DNA of 64,000 nucleotides from Saccharopolyspora ipomoeae (GCF_029952525.1 NZ_JASAOF010000002.1:598309-662308), one strand, 5' to 3'. Counted from the first letter of the stretch, positions 25,799 to 34,787 are shown. The notes: generated by a model from the sequence alone, not told the origin. Made by a program: numbers and translations.

Positions 25799-25839
25799 TC
25801 ACCGCACCCTCCCGCCGAGCCCGAAGGAGCTCCATCGCC

Positions 25840-27864
25840 GTGTCCCGATCCACCATCGCCGTCGTCGGCGCCTCGCCCCGCAACTTCTGGACCCAGTGCG
25901 CCATCCACAACCTGCGCACGCTGAACCCGGACCTCTCGGTCGTCCCGGTGACCCCGACCCACGACGAGGTCGCCGGCCTGCCCACCGTCCCGGGCGTCGG
26001 GGCGCTGCAGGAGGCGCCGCGCGCCGCCGTGGTCGCCATCCGGCGAGAGGCCAGCGTCGAAGCCGTCCGCGAGCTCACCGAACTGGGAACCCCCGACATC
26101 GTGCTGGTCTCCGACGGTTTCGGGGAACGGGGCGACGACCTGGGCCGTCGGCTGCACGCCGAGCTCGTCGACATCGTCTCCGGTACCGGGACCCGCCTGT
26201 GGGGTCCCAACTGCGTCGGTTTCGCCGACTTCCACGAGCGGGTCTGCGCCGTCGCCGAACCGGTATGGCTCGACGCCACCGCAGGCCCGGTCTCGATCAT
26301 CTCGCAGAGCGGTGCCCTGCTGTCCGCGCTGGTCGCCGCGGCCACCGAGGAGCACCTGGGCGTGGACTTCTGCGCCTCGACCGGCAACGGCGCGCTGCTG
26401 GGGGTCGCCGAGGCGATCTCGCTGGCGATCGGCAGGGCCACCACCCGAGTCATCTGCGTCTACCTGGAAGGCATCTCCGCCGAGCAGCTCCCCGTGTTCG
26501 TCGACGCCTTCGAACGCGCCCGCGAGGCGGGCAAGCAGATCATCGTGCTGAAGTCCGGGGTGTCCGAACGCGGCGGCCGCGTCGTGCTCTCCCACACCGC
26601 CAGCATCTCCGGAGGCGACGCGGTGCTCTCCGAGCTGCTGCGCGAGCACGGCGTGCTGCGCGCCGACGGCATCGACGAACTGATGCGCCTGGCCACCCTG
26701 AGCCTCGCCGGTGTGAAACCCGCTCGGCCGCGCGCGGTCTCGATCCTGGGAGGTTCCGGTGGCGCTGCGGCGCTGTGCAGCGACCTGGCCGAACGCCACG
26801 GCGTGAACCTCACCGTCTTCGCCGACGAGACGATCGCCCGGATCCGCGAGCTCGCCGGCCCCGGTTCCTTCGTCGACAACCCGCTCGACGTGATCGGCGT
26901 CAAGCGCCGCGAGGGCGACGAGAGCGTCAACAGCAGGGTCTTCGCCGACCCCAACACCGGGCTCGTCCTGATGCCGTGGAGCGTGCAGCTGCCCTCCGAC
27001 TCACCGGAGCAGGCCGTCCACACCTGGAACTGGGACGACCTGGCGAGGTTGTCCGCCGAGCACGGGATGCCGCTGGTCATCACCTCGATGGCCCCCGTCC
27101 CGGTCACCGACTGGGTCCGCGATTACCAGGCCCGGCACCCGCACGTCGCGGTGGTGCACAACCTGCGGCTGACCTTCACCGCGCTCGCCAAGCTCTTCCC
27201 CGCCCTGCCGGACGCGGAGCGCACCCCGGGCCCCGAGACCGACGACCGCGTGCTCAGCGAAGCCGATTCCCGCGACCTGGTCGAAGCGGCCGGAACACCC
27301 GTGGTGCGCGGTGTCCGCGTCGGCCCGGGTGACGACCCGGCCGCGGTGGCCGCCGACCTGCGACCCCCGTTCGCGGTCAAGATCATCGCCCCGGTCAGCC
27401 ACAAGTCCCGCCTCGGCGGCGTGGCGCTCGGCATCTGCAGCACCGACGACCTCCCCGCCACGACGAAGCAGATCGAGGCCGCCGTCACCTCCGCCGGAGT
27501 CGACCCCGCCACGATCGAGGGCCACCTCGTCGAGGAGATGGTGTTCGGGAGGGAAATCCTCATCGGACTCAACACCGATCCCGTTCTCGGCAAGCACGTC
27601 GTGGTCGGCTTGGGCGGCACGGCCACCGAACTCGCCAACCGCTCCACCACCCGCCGTCTCCCGCTCCGCCCCGACGACGCCGAGCACCTGCTTCGCACGG
27701 CCGGGGTCACCGAGCACCCGGCCGCCCGAAAAGCCCTCACCCGGCTCTGCGAAGCCTTCGAGCGCGGTGCGCTGGCCGACTACGAAACCGTGGAGATCAA
27801 CCCGCTGATCGTCACGGGAACCGAGTGCTGGGCAGCCGACGCGGTCATCACCCGCTTCCCCTGA
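25840..27864 (+). CDS. ADP-forming acetate--CoA ligase family protein (acyl-CoA synthetase)
   Basis: The 674-aa single-chain NDP-forming acyl-CoA synthetase has a CoA-binding Rossmann domain (residues 1-130, IAVVGASPRNFWTQ), two succinyl-CoA-synthetase-like domains (about 145-450, with ISQSGALLSALV and phospho-His candidate VVLSHTASISGGD), and a C-terminal ATP-grasp domain (about 455-674, PPFAVKIIAPVSHKSRLGGV). It activates a carboxylic acid to CoA thioester with ATP giving ADP. GTG 25840 follows AAGGAG. It ends the rightward operon. Confidence 0.9.
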   Translation: MSRSTIAVVGASPRNFWTQCAIHNLRTLNPDLSVVPVTPTHDEVAGLPTVPGVGALQEAPRAAVVAIRREASVEAVRELTELGTPDIVLVSDGFGERGDDLGRRLHAELVDIVSGTGTRLWGPNCVGFADFHERVCAVAEPVWLDATAGPVSIISQSGALLSALVAAATEEHLGVDFCASTGNGALLGVAEAISLAIGRATTRVICVYLEGISAEQLPVFVDAFERAREAGKQIIVLKSGVSERGGRVVLSHTASISGGDAVLSELLREHGVLRADGIDELMRLATLSLAGVKPARPRAVSILGGSGGAAALCSDLAERHGVNLTVFADETIARIRELAGPGSFVDNPLDVIGVKRREGDESVNSRVFADPNTGLVLMPWSVQLPSDSPEQAVHTWNWDDLARLSAEHGMPLVITSMAPVPVTDWVRDYQARHPHVAVVHNLRLTFTALAKLFPALPDAERTPGPETDDRVLSEADSRDLVEAAGTPVVRGVRVGPGDDPAAVAADLRPPFAVKIIAPVSHKSRLGGVALGICSTDDLPATTKQIEAAVTSAGVDPATIEGHLVEEMVFGREILIGLNTDPVLGKHVVVGLGGTATELANRSTTRRLPLRPDDAEHLLRTAGVTEHPAARKALTRLCEAFERGALADYETVEINPLIVTGTECWAADAVITRFP

Positions 27865-27950
27865 CCAACCCCGCGCTCCGGGAGCCGGCGCGAACACCGG
27901 GGTCACGGTGAAGCTCCGAACTCCGCGGACGGCCATCGGGCGGTTCCTGC

Positions 27951-29318
27951 CTAGGACGCGGTCCGGTCCACCTGGCGGTGCCGCTGGAACCGGTCGCGGG
28001 CGGTGTCGAGGTCGACGATCGGGGCCGGGTAGCCGAGCCCGCGCAGCTTGGCGGACCCGAGCCGCCAGGGCTGGTGCAGGTCGCGCGGGTCGTCGAGGTC
28101 GGCGAGTTCCGGCACCCAAGTTCGCACGTAGTCACCGGTGGGGTCGTAGCGCTCGGCTTGCCGCAGCGGGTTGAGGACGCGGTTCGGACGCGTGTCCGTA
28201 CCCGTTCCCGCCACCCACTGCCAGTTCATCTGGTTGTTGGCGATGTCGCCGTCGAGCAGGTGCTGCTGGAAGTGCGCCGCACCGGCCCGCCAGTCCAGGT
28301 AGAGCGTTTTGGCGAGGAAGCTGCCGGTGATCAGCCGCGCGCGGTTGTGCATCCAGCCCTCGGCGGCCAGCTGCCGCATCCCGGCGTCGACGATCGGGAT
28401 GCCGGTCCGGCCCTCCTTCCACGCCTGGAGCGCCTGCGGATCGTCGCGCCAGTCGTCGGCGCGCGACCGGTAGTCGTCGTGCGCCGCGCGCGGTCGTGCC
28501 GCCAGCACCTGGAAGTGGAAGTCCCGCCAGGCCAGCTGGCGGACGAACGCGTCGGCGCCCTCGGTGTGGCGGGCACCGGCCTCAGCGGCGAGCTCGAGCG
28601 CGGACAAGCACCCGAAGTGCAGGTACGGCGACAGCCGGGAAGTCCCGTGTTCGGCGGCGAGATCGTCGTGGCGGCGGTGGTAGTGGTCGACGTCCTCGCC
28701 CAGCCAGCGGTGCGCCCGGCGGCGGGCTTCGGTTTCCCCGCCGGGCATCCCCGATTCCCCTCCCGCCCCGACCGGCGCCTCCGGTGCTGACACGGCGGGC
28801 GGCAGCCGCAGCCGCCGGGGAGCGGAGGCGATCTCCCGCCGGGCGGCGCCCGCCCAGCGGCGGTGGTACGGGGTGAAGACCGCGAAGTGGTCGTTTCCCT
28901 GCGGCGTGATCGTCCCCGCGGCCAGCACGGTGTGGACCGCGTCGTGCACGGCGAGCTCGCAACGACCCGCGAGCGCTTCCGCGAGCCGCCGCTGCCGCCG
29001 GACGGCGTAGGCGGAGGCGTCGGCGGCGATGTGCACGGCGGTGGCGTCGACCTCGTGCGCGAGCCGGGCCACCTCGGTGACCAGATCGCCCTCGCAGCGC
29101 AGCAGCGCGGCACCGCGCTCGCGCAACCCGGCGTCGAGATCTGCGAGGCACTCGTCGAGGAAGCGCGTGCGGGGGCCGGTGGCGAAACCGGTCGTGGCCA
29201 GGGTCTCGTCGTGCACGAACACCGGCAGGACGTGGTCGGCCGCGGCCGCGGCGGCCAGCACCGGGTTGTCGTGCACGCGCAGGTCACGGGTGAACACGAC
29301 GATGGCGGTCGTGGGCAT
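27951..29318 (-). CDS. phr: Deoxyribodipyrimidine photolyase
   Basis: The 455-aa protein is a full-length class I photolyase/cryptochrome. It has an N-terminal antenna-binding alpha/beta domain (VVFTRDLRVHDNPVL) and a C-terminal FAD domain with GTSRLSPYLHFGCLS, QLAWRDFHFQ, GIPIVDAGMRQL and WMHNRARLITGSFLAK. The run of tryptophans expected for electron transfer is present (NQMNWQWVAGTGTD). It repairs cyclobutane pyrimidine dimers with blue light. It sits at the end of the carotenoid run, a common pairing of light-protection genes. Confidence 0.95.
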   Translation of the reverse strand: MPTTAIVVFTRDLRVHDNPVLAAAAAADHVLPVFVHDETLATTGFATGPRTRFLDECLADLDAGLRERGAALLRCEGDLVTEVARLAHEVDATAVHIAADASAYAVRRQRRLAEALAGRCELAVHDAVHTVLAAGTITPQGNDHFAVFTPYHRRWAGAARREIASAPRRLRLPPAVSAPEAPVGAGGESGMPGGETEARRRAHRWLGEDVDHYHRRHDDLAAEHGTSRLSPYLHFGCLSALELAAEAGARHTEGADAFVRQLAWRDFHFQVLAARPRAAHDDYRSRADDWRDDPQALQAWKEGRTGIPIVDAGMRQLAAEGWMHNRARLITGSFLAKTLYLDWRAGAAHFQQHLLDGDIANNQMNWQWVAGTGTDTRPNRVLNPLRQAERYDPTGDYVRTWVPELADLDDPRDLHQPWRLGSAKLRGLGYPAPIVDLDTARDRFQRHRQVDRTAS

Positions 29319-29336
29319 CGGTGGAGCTCTCCAGGG

Positions 29337-29366
29337 GGTTGTGGTTCAGCGGGTTGTGGTTCAGCG
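29337..29366. repeat. 15-bp tandem duplication at the end of the Rieske gene
   Basis: GGTTGTGGTTCAGCG occurs twice without a gap (29337-29351 and 29352-29366). The second unit contains the stop codon of the DUF5914 gene, so the copy duplicates a stop-codon context in the short gap before the photolyase gene. It looks like a simple slippage or duplication event. Confidence 0.8.
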
Positions 29367-30371
29367 ATTCCGCAGCGCGCAACGCCTTTCCGCGTAGGCC
29401 AGGTCGTCGCGCCACAACCGGGCCGCCGTGCGCCTGATGAGCGGGCGCAGCGCGGGCGCGGCCCGCCGGGCAACCGCGAAGCCGGGGCGGGACGAATCAG
29501 CCACGACAGCCTCGATGACCGCCGACCTGAACCGGCCGTCCGCCGCCCGGCCGAGCGGTGTCGCGTGCGTTTCCACCACGCTTCCCTCCCCCTCACCCTC
29601 GACGATGCGCATCACCACGGTCCTGGGCTCCGGGCAGGAGAACTCCGCGCGCACCGGCACGCCGAACCGGCCCGCCACGCGGAAGGTCACCTCCACCAGG
29701 AACCGGTCCTCGGACTGGTCGTCGAGGACGGGCGGAGGCGCGCTGAGGACCGTCAGCCGCGTGAACGAATAGGGGTGGAACCAGGAACCGTGCCAGGGAT
29801 CCAGCCGGTTGGCGACGATGTCGGACGGTTCGCACACCCCGACCATAGAGGCCACGGCCGCGATGCCGGACGCCCGGGGTGGTCGCTCGGCGAGGACGGG
29901 CCGGTCCAACGGCTCCTCCCCTCCGACGCCGTCCAGCCGAACCCACGCGAGAACGCCGTCGTCGTGGCACGGCAGCGGTTTCCACCCCCGTCCGGCGCCC
30001 GGACCCACGCGGAGACCGTGCCACCTGCACACCAGGGCGTCGCAGTCCACCGCGGCCTCGCTCAGCGGAGCGCCGAGGTGCGGGCAGCTCCCCGGCCCTG
30101 CGTGCAGCCCTCCCCAGGAGTCGCGCCAGGCGACCAGTTCGGTCCCGGCGACCCGGAACCCGCGGGGACGGCCGGAACCGATCTCGCCGCTGGCGGCGAA
30201 GACGTACCAGTTCCCGGACGGTCGCGCTTCGGCCCGCTTGAGCGCCGCGTCGATGATCGCCGGCTCGGCGTCCCGGTAGGTGGGTTCCTGCGCGACCCAG
30301 CTGCTGTCCGCGACCGGTTGCAGGGGCCAACGCCGGGGCCAGCGCCGATCGAGTGCGTCCCACACGCTCAT
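29361..30371 (-). CDS. DUF5914 Rieske-type protein of the carotenoid cluster
   Basis: The 336-aa protein has a Rieske [2Fe-2S] domain with the ligands in SCPHLGAPLSEAAVDCDALV and the following CRWHGL (CxH...CxxH), then a C-terminal region matching the DUF5914 type (DIVANRLDPWHGSWFHPYSF). Proteins of this type are encoded beside crtU in actinobacterial aromatic carotenoid clusters and are presumed ring-modifying oxygenases or desaturation partners. Its start overlaps the crtU stop (ATGA), so the two are co-translated. Confidence 0.88.
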   Translation of the reverse strand: MSVWDALDRRWPRRWPLQPVADSSWVAQEPTYRDAEPAIIDAALKRAEARPSGNWYVFAASGEIGSGRPRGFRVAGTELVAWRDSWGGLHAGPGSCPHLGAPLSEAAVDCDALVCRWHGLRVGPGAGRGWKPLPCHDDGVLAWVRLDGVGGEEPLDRPVLAERPPRASGIAAVASMVGVCEPSDIVANRLDPWHGSWFHPYSFTRLTVLSAPPPVLDDQSEDRFLVEVTFRVAGRFGVPVRAEFSCPEPRTVVMRIVEGEGEGSVVETHATPLGRAADGRFRSAVIEAVVADSSRPGFAVARRAAPALRPLIRRTAARLWRDDLAYAERRCALRNR

Positions 30372-31924
30372 CGCGTGCCCTCCTTCGCTCTAGCGCTGAG
30401 CCAGCGCAGCGCGGCCGACCGGCCGGCGGTCGGCACCGAGAACAGGTCGTGTCCGGGCAGGCCCCATCCGCCGAGCAAGCGGTTGGCGGCCTGCCAGCCG
30501 GTGGTGGCCGCACGTTCCATGAGCGCCACCGGCAGGTCGATCCGGATTCCGTCCCCGGCCAGCACCAGACCTGGATGCGGGGTGTCCACGCCCGGCCGCC
30601 GGGCGAAGTCCCCCAGACCGAACAGCGGGCAGTCCTCGCGCACGAGGAACCGCTCGGCGATGAGTCCGGCCTGCGCGGTCTCCGGGTAGATCTCGTGCAA
30701 GCGGCTCAGCAGCTCCTGGCGGAGCCGGTCGGTGCGGTGATCCTCAGGTAGCGCGTAGGCGTGCAGTTCGACGATCGAACCGCCGTGGCGGGCCGACCAG
30801 TCCTGCGCGTCGCGGTCGTAGCGATCGAGCACGCTGATGTTGTCCAGCGGCGCCCGACCGGCCGTGCCCAGGAACGCGGCACGGTGGGGCGCCACGGGCC
30901 GGTCGAGCCAGAGGCGCTGGACGAAGAACGGCGGCGCCGCGCGCAAGCTCCGCACCGACTCGGTCCAGCGCGGTGCGTGCAACTCGGGGGACGCGTCGAC
31001 GACGGCGCGGAGACCGGGCACGTCTGCGGCCAGGACCACGCCGTCGGCCTCCTCGGTGCGGCCCGCGTCGTCGTGCACCCGGAACGCCCGGTCACCGCCG
31101 ACCCGATCGATCCGCTGGACGGCGGTGCCCATGCGGAAGTCGGCGCCGCGGGCGGTCAAGTACTTCTGCAGCGGAGTCCACAGGCTCCGGTCGAACCCGG
31201 CGTCGGGGACGTCGAAGAGGATTCCCTCGCTGGAACCCAGGAAGTAGATGTGGAACATCGCGGCCAGTTCCGCGGCCGACATCTGGGACGGGGGTGCGAA
31301 GAAGCTGCGCGAGAAGACCTCGAACGCCAGGTGCCGGGCGGCCGGTGGGAAGTTGATCGACCGCAGGAAGCTCTCGGCGTCGACGTGGTCCAGCGAGTGG
31401 TAGATCCCGGGCACGCTGACGTCGCCCAGCGGCGCGGCGGCGCGCGGATCGAGGCGAAGCAGGTCTCGCGCGCGGAAGGTGGGGCTGCGCAGCGCGAAAG
31501 CGACCGCGTTCCACGGAGGGTGGCGGGGCAATCCCCGAAAGCTGTCCAGCCGCCCGGACGAGTCGATCAGCGGGTAGTCGTCCAGGGCCGTCAACTTCTC
31601 CAGCCCCGGGTCGGCGCGCTGGAGCAGCCGGCGCAGGTTGTAGTACTGCCGGAAGAACGCGTGGAAGCCGCGGCTCATGGCGATCTCCTCGCCACCGAGC
31701 TGTTCGGTCCAGCCGCCGACCCGGCCACCGAGGTGCGGTTCGCGCTCGATGAGCTGGACCTCCACCCCGCGCTCGGCGAGCCCGGTCGCCGCGCTCAGCC
31801 CCGCGATCCCGCCGCCGACGACGATGACCCGCCGACCCTCGCACGCGGCCGAGGGTTGCTGCGCGCGCGGGCGGTGCGCCCGGTGCCGGACGATCCTGCG
31901 GTCGGAACCGATCTCAGCGTCCAT
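30368..31924 (-). CDS. crtU: Carotenoid ring desaturase/methyltransferase (isorenieratene synthase-like)
   Basis: The 518-aa FAD-dependent amine-oxidase-fold protein begins its dinucleotide site at VIVVGGGIAGLSAATGL and has GGRVGGW. The CrtU signature MSRGFHAFFRQYYNLRRLL follows. CrtU converts beta-rings to aromatic rings by desaturation with a methyl shift. The C-terminus has PHPGLVLAGDGIRIDLPVALMERAATTGWQAAN, typical of the family. ATG 31924 overlaps the methyltransferase by 11 bases and is preceded by GAGG. Confidence 0.9.
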   Translation of the reverse strand: MDAEIGSDRRIVRHRAHRPRAQQPSAACEGRRVIVVGGGIAGLSAATGLAERGVEVQLIEREPHLGGRVGGWTEQLGGEEIAMSRGFHAFFRQYYNLRRLLQRADPGLEKLTALDDYPLIDSSGRLDSFRGLPRHPPWNAVAFALRSPTFRARDLLRLDPRAAAPLGDVSVPGIYHSLDHVDAESFLRSINFPPAARHLAFEVFSRSFFAPPSQMSAAELAAMFHIYFLGSSEGILFDVPDAGFDRSLWTPLQKYLTARGADFRMGTAVQRIDRVGGDRAFRVHDDAGRTEEADGVVLAADVPGLRAVVDASPELHAPRWTESVRSLRAAPPFFVQRLWLDRPVAPHRAAFLGTAGRAPLDNISVLDRYDRDAQDWSARHGGSIVELHAYALPEDHRTDRLRQELLSRLHEIYPETAQAGLIAERFLVREDCPLFGLGDFARRPGVDTPHPGLVLAGDGIRIDLPVALMERAATTGWQAANRLLGGWGLPGHDLFSVPTAGRSAALRWLSARAKEGTR

Positions 31925-32657
31925 CGCGACCTCGATCCGATTCCGCCGGTCGCCGGGCGAGGAAGGTGTGCACCACGTTGCGCTGCCAGCCCGTCATCGT
32001 CGCGGTGCGCACGGCGGTCAAGCCCGCGTCGCCGAGCCTGCGGCGGAACCGGCTCACCCCGTCGAACTCGACGACACTGCGCCGCAGGTAGCGGAACAGC
32101 GCGGCGTCACCGGTCGTGGCGAACCCGGCGGGAATGATCACGCCGCAGCACACCGCGTTCCAGGTGGCGCGCGCCAGCGGTGAGTCGCCGACGGAGTACT
32201 CGTGGACGCACAACGTCCCGCCCGGCCGGAGCAGGGCGCGGAACGCGCGCAGCTGCGCGTCCGGATCGGCCAGGTTGCGGATCAGGTAGGCGGCGAAGAT
32301 CGCGTCGAACCGGCCGGGTTCCACGGCGCTCCCCGGCGACTCGATCGGCGCGTGCACGAACCGCACCGAGCCCGGCCAGCTCTTGCGCCGCGCGCCCGCC
32401 AGCATCGCGGCGGACCCGTCCACCGCGACGATCTCCGCGCGCGGGTACGTCGCCAACAGCGCTGCGGTCGAAGCGCCCGTCCCACAACCGGCGTCGAGCA
32501 AGCGCAGACCGGACCCCGCGCCGGGCAAGGCCATCCGGCGCGCCGAACATCGGAGGTGCCGGTGGTAACCGGGATTGGCCGCGACGAGCCGGTCGTAGGC
32601 ACCGGCCGCGCCGTCGAAGGCCGCGGTCACGTCCGGGCGGAACTCGTCCTGCTTCAC
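31914..32657 (-). CDS. Class I SAM-dependent methyltransferase of the carotenoid cluster
   Basis: The 247-aa methyltransferase has motif I LLDAGCGTGASTAAL, motif II DGSAAM, and a motif IV-like PGRFDAIFAAYLIRNLADP followed by LLRPGGTLCVHEYSV, in the UbiE-like order. Similar methyltransferases (CrtT type) occur in Streptomyces carotenoid clusters. GTG 32657 overlaps the crtYd stop (GTGA) and has AGGAGAGG upstream. The methyl acceptor is not known; a carotenoid or a pathway quinone is possible. Confidence 0.85.
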   Translation of the reverse strand: MKQDEFRPDVTAAFDGAAGAYDRLVAANPGYHRHLRCSARRMALPGAGSGLRLLDAGCGTGASTAALLATYPRAEIVAVDGSAAMLAGARRKSWPGSVRFVHAPIESPGSAVEPGRFDAIFAAYLIRNLADPDAQLRAFRALLRPGGTLCVHEYSVGDSPLARATWNAVCCGVIIPAGFATTGDAALFRYLRRSVVEFDGVSRFRRRLGDAGLTAVRTATMTGWQRNVVHTFLARRPAESDRGRDGR

Positions 32658-32995
32658 CGCGCCTCTCCTTCCCCGGGCGCTGCCGCCTCCGCGCGGCGCG
32701 AGCGCTCCCAGAGCAGCAGCACGGAGGTCACCAGCGAGAACCCGAACAGGAAGTCCTCGACGGGGATGTCCCACGGGAACCGCACTCCGGTGAGGTGCTC
32801 CTCGGCGTAGACGACGACGGGCTGGTCGAGCCTGGTGAGCATGCCGTCGACCGGGATCTGGAAGCCCAGCACGATGGCCATCGTCAACCAGTAGCCCGGT
32901 TTGGCGAACAACCCTGTGCGCAGCCACGCCGACTCCCACACCAGCACGACGAGCACCGACAGCAATGCGGGCAGGGTGTAGCCGATGCCGATCAC
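32654..32995 (-). CDS. crtYd: Lycopene beta-cyclase subunit CrtYd
   Basis: The 113-aa protein has three predicted membrane helices and the PxED motif in WDIPVEDFLFGFSL, the hallmark of the lycopene cyclase domain. Heterodimeric actinobacterial cyclases consist of CrtYc and CrtYd. GTG 32995 overlaps the crtYc stop (GTGA), so equal synthesis of both subunits is expected. Confidence 0.92.
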   Translation of the reverse strand: MIGIGYTLPALLSVLVVLVWESAWLRTGLFAKPGYWLTMAIVLGFQIPVDGMLTRLDQPVVVYAEEHLTGVRFPWDIPVEDFLFGFSLVTSVLLLWERSRRAEAAAPGEGEAR

Positions 32996-33348
32996 GGAGC
33001 ACGCTCCTTCCCGGACCGCGGGCGCCCTGCTCGCCGGGAGGTGCCCAGCAGCGCCTCGACGCACCCGAAGGTCAGCAGCGCGCACAGCGGAACCACGACG
33101 AAGAACAGCACTTCCTCGATCGGGAGGCCGAGCGCTCCCACCCCGGAGACGTGACGCGGGTTCAACGACCACACGCCGCTCGCGAGGGCCACCGCGTCCC
33201 AGACCAGGAACACCGCGGCGACCGGCAGCACGGCCTTGATCGTGCGCAGCGGTCTGCGGTAGACCCTGCCGCCGAGGAATTCCAGCGGTGCCGTGATGGC
33301 CAGGCACAGGGCGAGGACGAGCAGGTAGCGCATCTGATCAGCTGTCAT
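32992..33348 (-). CDS. crtYc: Lycopene beta-cyclase subunit CrtYc
   Basis: The 118-aa protein has three membrane helices and the PxEE motif in LGLPIEEVLFFVVVP, partner to CrtYd. Together they convert linear lycopene to beta-carotene in the membrane. The gene follows crtB by 42 bases in the same direction. ATG 33348 gives a start just before the first membrane helix (YLLVLALCLAITAPLEFLGG). Confidence 0.92.
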   Translation of the reverse strand: MTADQMRYLLVLALCLAITAPLEFLGGRVYRRPLRTIKAVLPVAAVFLVWDAVALASGVWSLNPRHVSGVGALGLPIEEVLFFVVVPLCALLTFGCVEALLGTSRRAGRPRSGKERAP

Positions 33349-33390
33349 GGCCGCCTCCTGCTCCCCGGTGCTCCGCGGCGTCCGATCCGG

Positions 33391-34362
33391 TCACGCGATC
33401 TCCCTTCGCTCCTGGCGGGTGCCCGGTGCGCGTCCGGCCCGGCGGGCCAGGGTCGAGCGGACCAACCCCGACGTCGCGACGCGGACCCGGCGCCACCGGC
33501 CGACCGTCGCGCGGATCCGGAAGACGGCGAAGTCCTCCTCCTCGATGCGGTCCAGGATCTGGGCGTAGAGGGTGCACGCCGTCTCCACGCAGGGACGTGA
33601 AACCGGTTCCAGCAGCGCGATTCCCCTCCGGGCGAAGCGGTAGACCTCCCTGGTGGCGGCGTGCTGCTCGGCCAGAGCGCGGCGAACTCGCGGATCGGTG
33701 CACCTGCGCTGCCTGCACCAGGTGAGCAGCTCTCGGTCCACCCCGTGCGCGGCCAGTTCGTCGGCCGGCAGGTAGACCCGGTCGCGGTCCAGGTCCTCGG
33801 CGACGTCCCGCAGGAAGTTGGTCAGCTGGAACGCCTTGCCCAGGGCCGCGGCGTGCGGTGCGGCGTGTTCGGGCGGGCTCACGGTACCCAGCACCGGGAG
33901 CAGCTGCAGCCCGATGGCTTCCGCCGAGCCGCGCACGTACCGGTTCAGGGCCGCTCGGTCCGGGTAGTCGGTCACCGAGAGGTCCATCCGCATCGAAGTC
34001 AGGAAGTCCTCGAACAGCGCCCGGCGCAGACCGTAACGCCCAGCGGTGTGCACCACCGCGGCGAGCAGTTCGTCGTTGCTGCAACCCTGGTCGAGACCGG
34101 TCAGCAGGTCGCGACGCAGCTCCGCGAGCGCGCGGTCGCGATCGACGCAGGTGCCGGGCGGCGCTGGCTCGTCGACGACGTCGTCGGCCCGGCGCGCGAA
34201 CCCGTACAGAGCGTGCACCGCCGGCCGCCGTGCCCGGGGAAGCAGTCGGGTGGCCAGGAAGTAGGTCCTGCCGTGCCGCGCGTTGACGCTGCGGCACCGC
34301 TGGTAGGCCTGCCGAAGTCGCGGATCGGTGACCCCGGCGGCGTCGAGTTCCGAATCGCTCAC
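33391..34362 (-). CDS. crtB: Phytoene synthase
   Basis: The 323-aa squalene/phytoene synthase has the first aspartate-rich region ADDVVDE (residues 59-65) and the second, LRDVAEDLDRDRVYLP. AYQRCRSVNARHGRTYFLAT marks the N-terminal part. It condenses two geranylgeranyl-PP molecules to phytoene. GTG 34362 gives the family's usual length; an upstream ATG at 34428 would add a proline- and glycine-rich extension. It is the first gene of the cluster, and no crtE or crtI accompanies it here. Confidence 0.92.
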   Translation of the reverse strand: MSDSELDAAGVTDPRLRQAYQRCRSVNARHGRTYFLATRLLPRARRPAVHALYGFARRADDVVDEPAPPGTCVDRDRALAELRRDLLTGLDQGCSNDELLAAVVHTAGRYGLRRALFEDFLTSMRMDLSVTDYPDRAALNRYVRGSAEAIGLQLLPVLGTVSPPEHAAPHAAALGKAFQLTNFLRDVAEDLDRDRVYLPADELAAHGVDRELLTWCRQRRCTDPRVRRALAEQHAATREVYRFARRGIALLEPVSRPCVETACTLYAQILDRIEEEDFAVFRIRATVGRWRRVRVATSGLVRSTLARRAGRAPGTRQERREIA

Positions 34363-34787
34363 GGGTTCTCTTCCCCACAGCTCGCATCGGGCCGAGCCCC
34401 CCGCGAGGGCGGGCCCCAGCTCCTGCAACGCGGTTCGCGGCAGGGAGCTTCAGCACAGCTCACCTCAAGTCAGGTGCGCGAATGCGATCGAGACGAGCCT
34501 AGGTACAACGCGCGAGCGATGCGACTTGATCTCATCGCTCGCGCCGATGCACCGCGCGCAACGACTTGGGAAGTCGCGGTTCGTAGGTGTTGAAAATCTG
34601 GAGTCACGGTTCCACAATAGGTGGTGCAGTGGCTTCGTAGAAAGCTGTGAGCTGCGGAAAGGGGGTGGTGCCTCATCGGAAGTTCTCCCTCCCTTGACCG
34701 TTCAGCGGGGCGGTGCGGAGTGGGAGCGCCGCCCCGCGCTCCCGGGTTCGTGTCGTCGTGCGCAACTGGAGAAAAGGGGTGGTAGTG
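34363..34787. other. Divergent intergenic region between crtB and hsp20
   Basis: These 425 bases are less GC-rich than the genes and contain no convincing coding frame. They hold a 12-bp stem-loop at 34510-34544 (separate entry) and CACCTCAAGTCAGGTG (34461-34476), with CACCT/AGGTG arms. No clear HAIR (HspR) or CIRCE element is seen. Promoters for both crtB and the heat-shock gene must lie here, but I cannot assign them with confidence. Confidence 0.5.
34510..34544. repeat. Perfect 12-bp inverted repeat with 11-base loop
   Basis: GCGCGAGCGATG (34510-34521) is exactly complementary to CATCGCTCGCGC (34533-34544). The loop is AT-richer. It lies about 150 bases before crtB and 245 bases before hsp20, so an operator, or an RNA hairpin in the leader of one of them, is possible. 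No poly-T follows on either strand, which argues against a simple terminator. Confidence 0.7.

Noticed and set aside
34560..34610. Possible stress-sigma promoter (GGGAAG ... GTT) before hsp20
   Set aside because: The spacing between the boxes is about three bases too short for a SigH/SigR site, and no HAIR element is present.
34470..34676. A 68-codon leftward frame in the crtB-hsp20 gap
   Set aside because: It runs through the 12-bp stem-loop, is rich in Ser/Arg/His with no recognisable motif, and lacks genome-typical codon bias.
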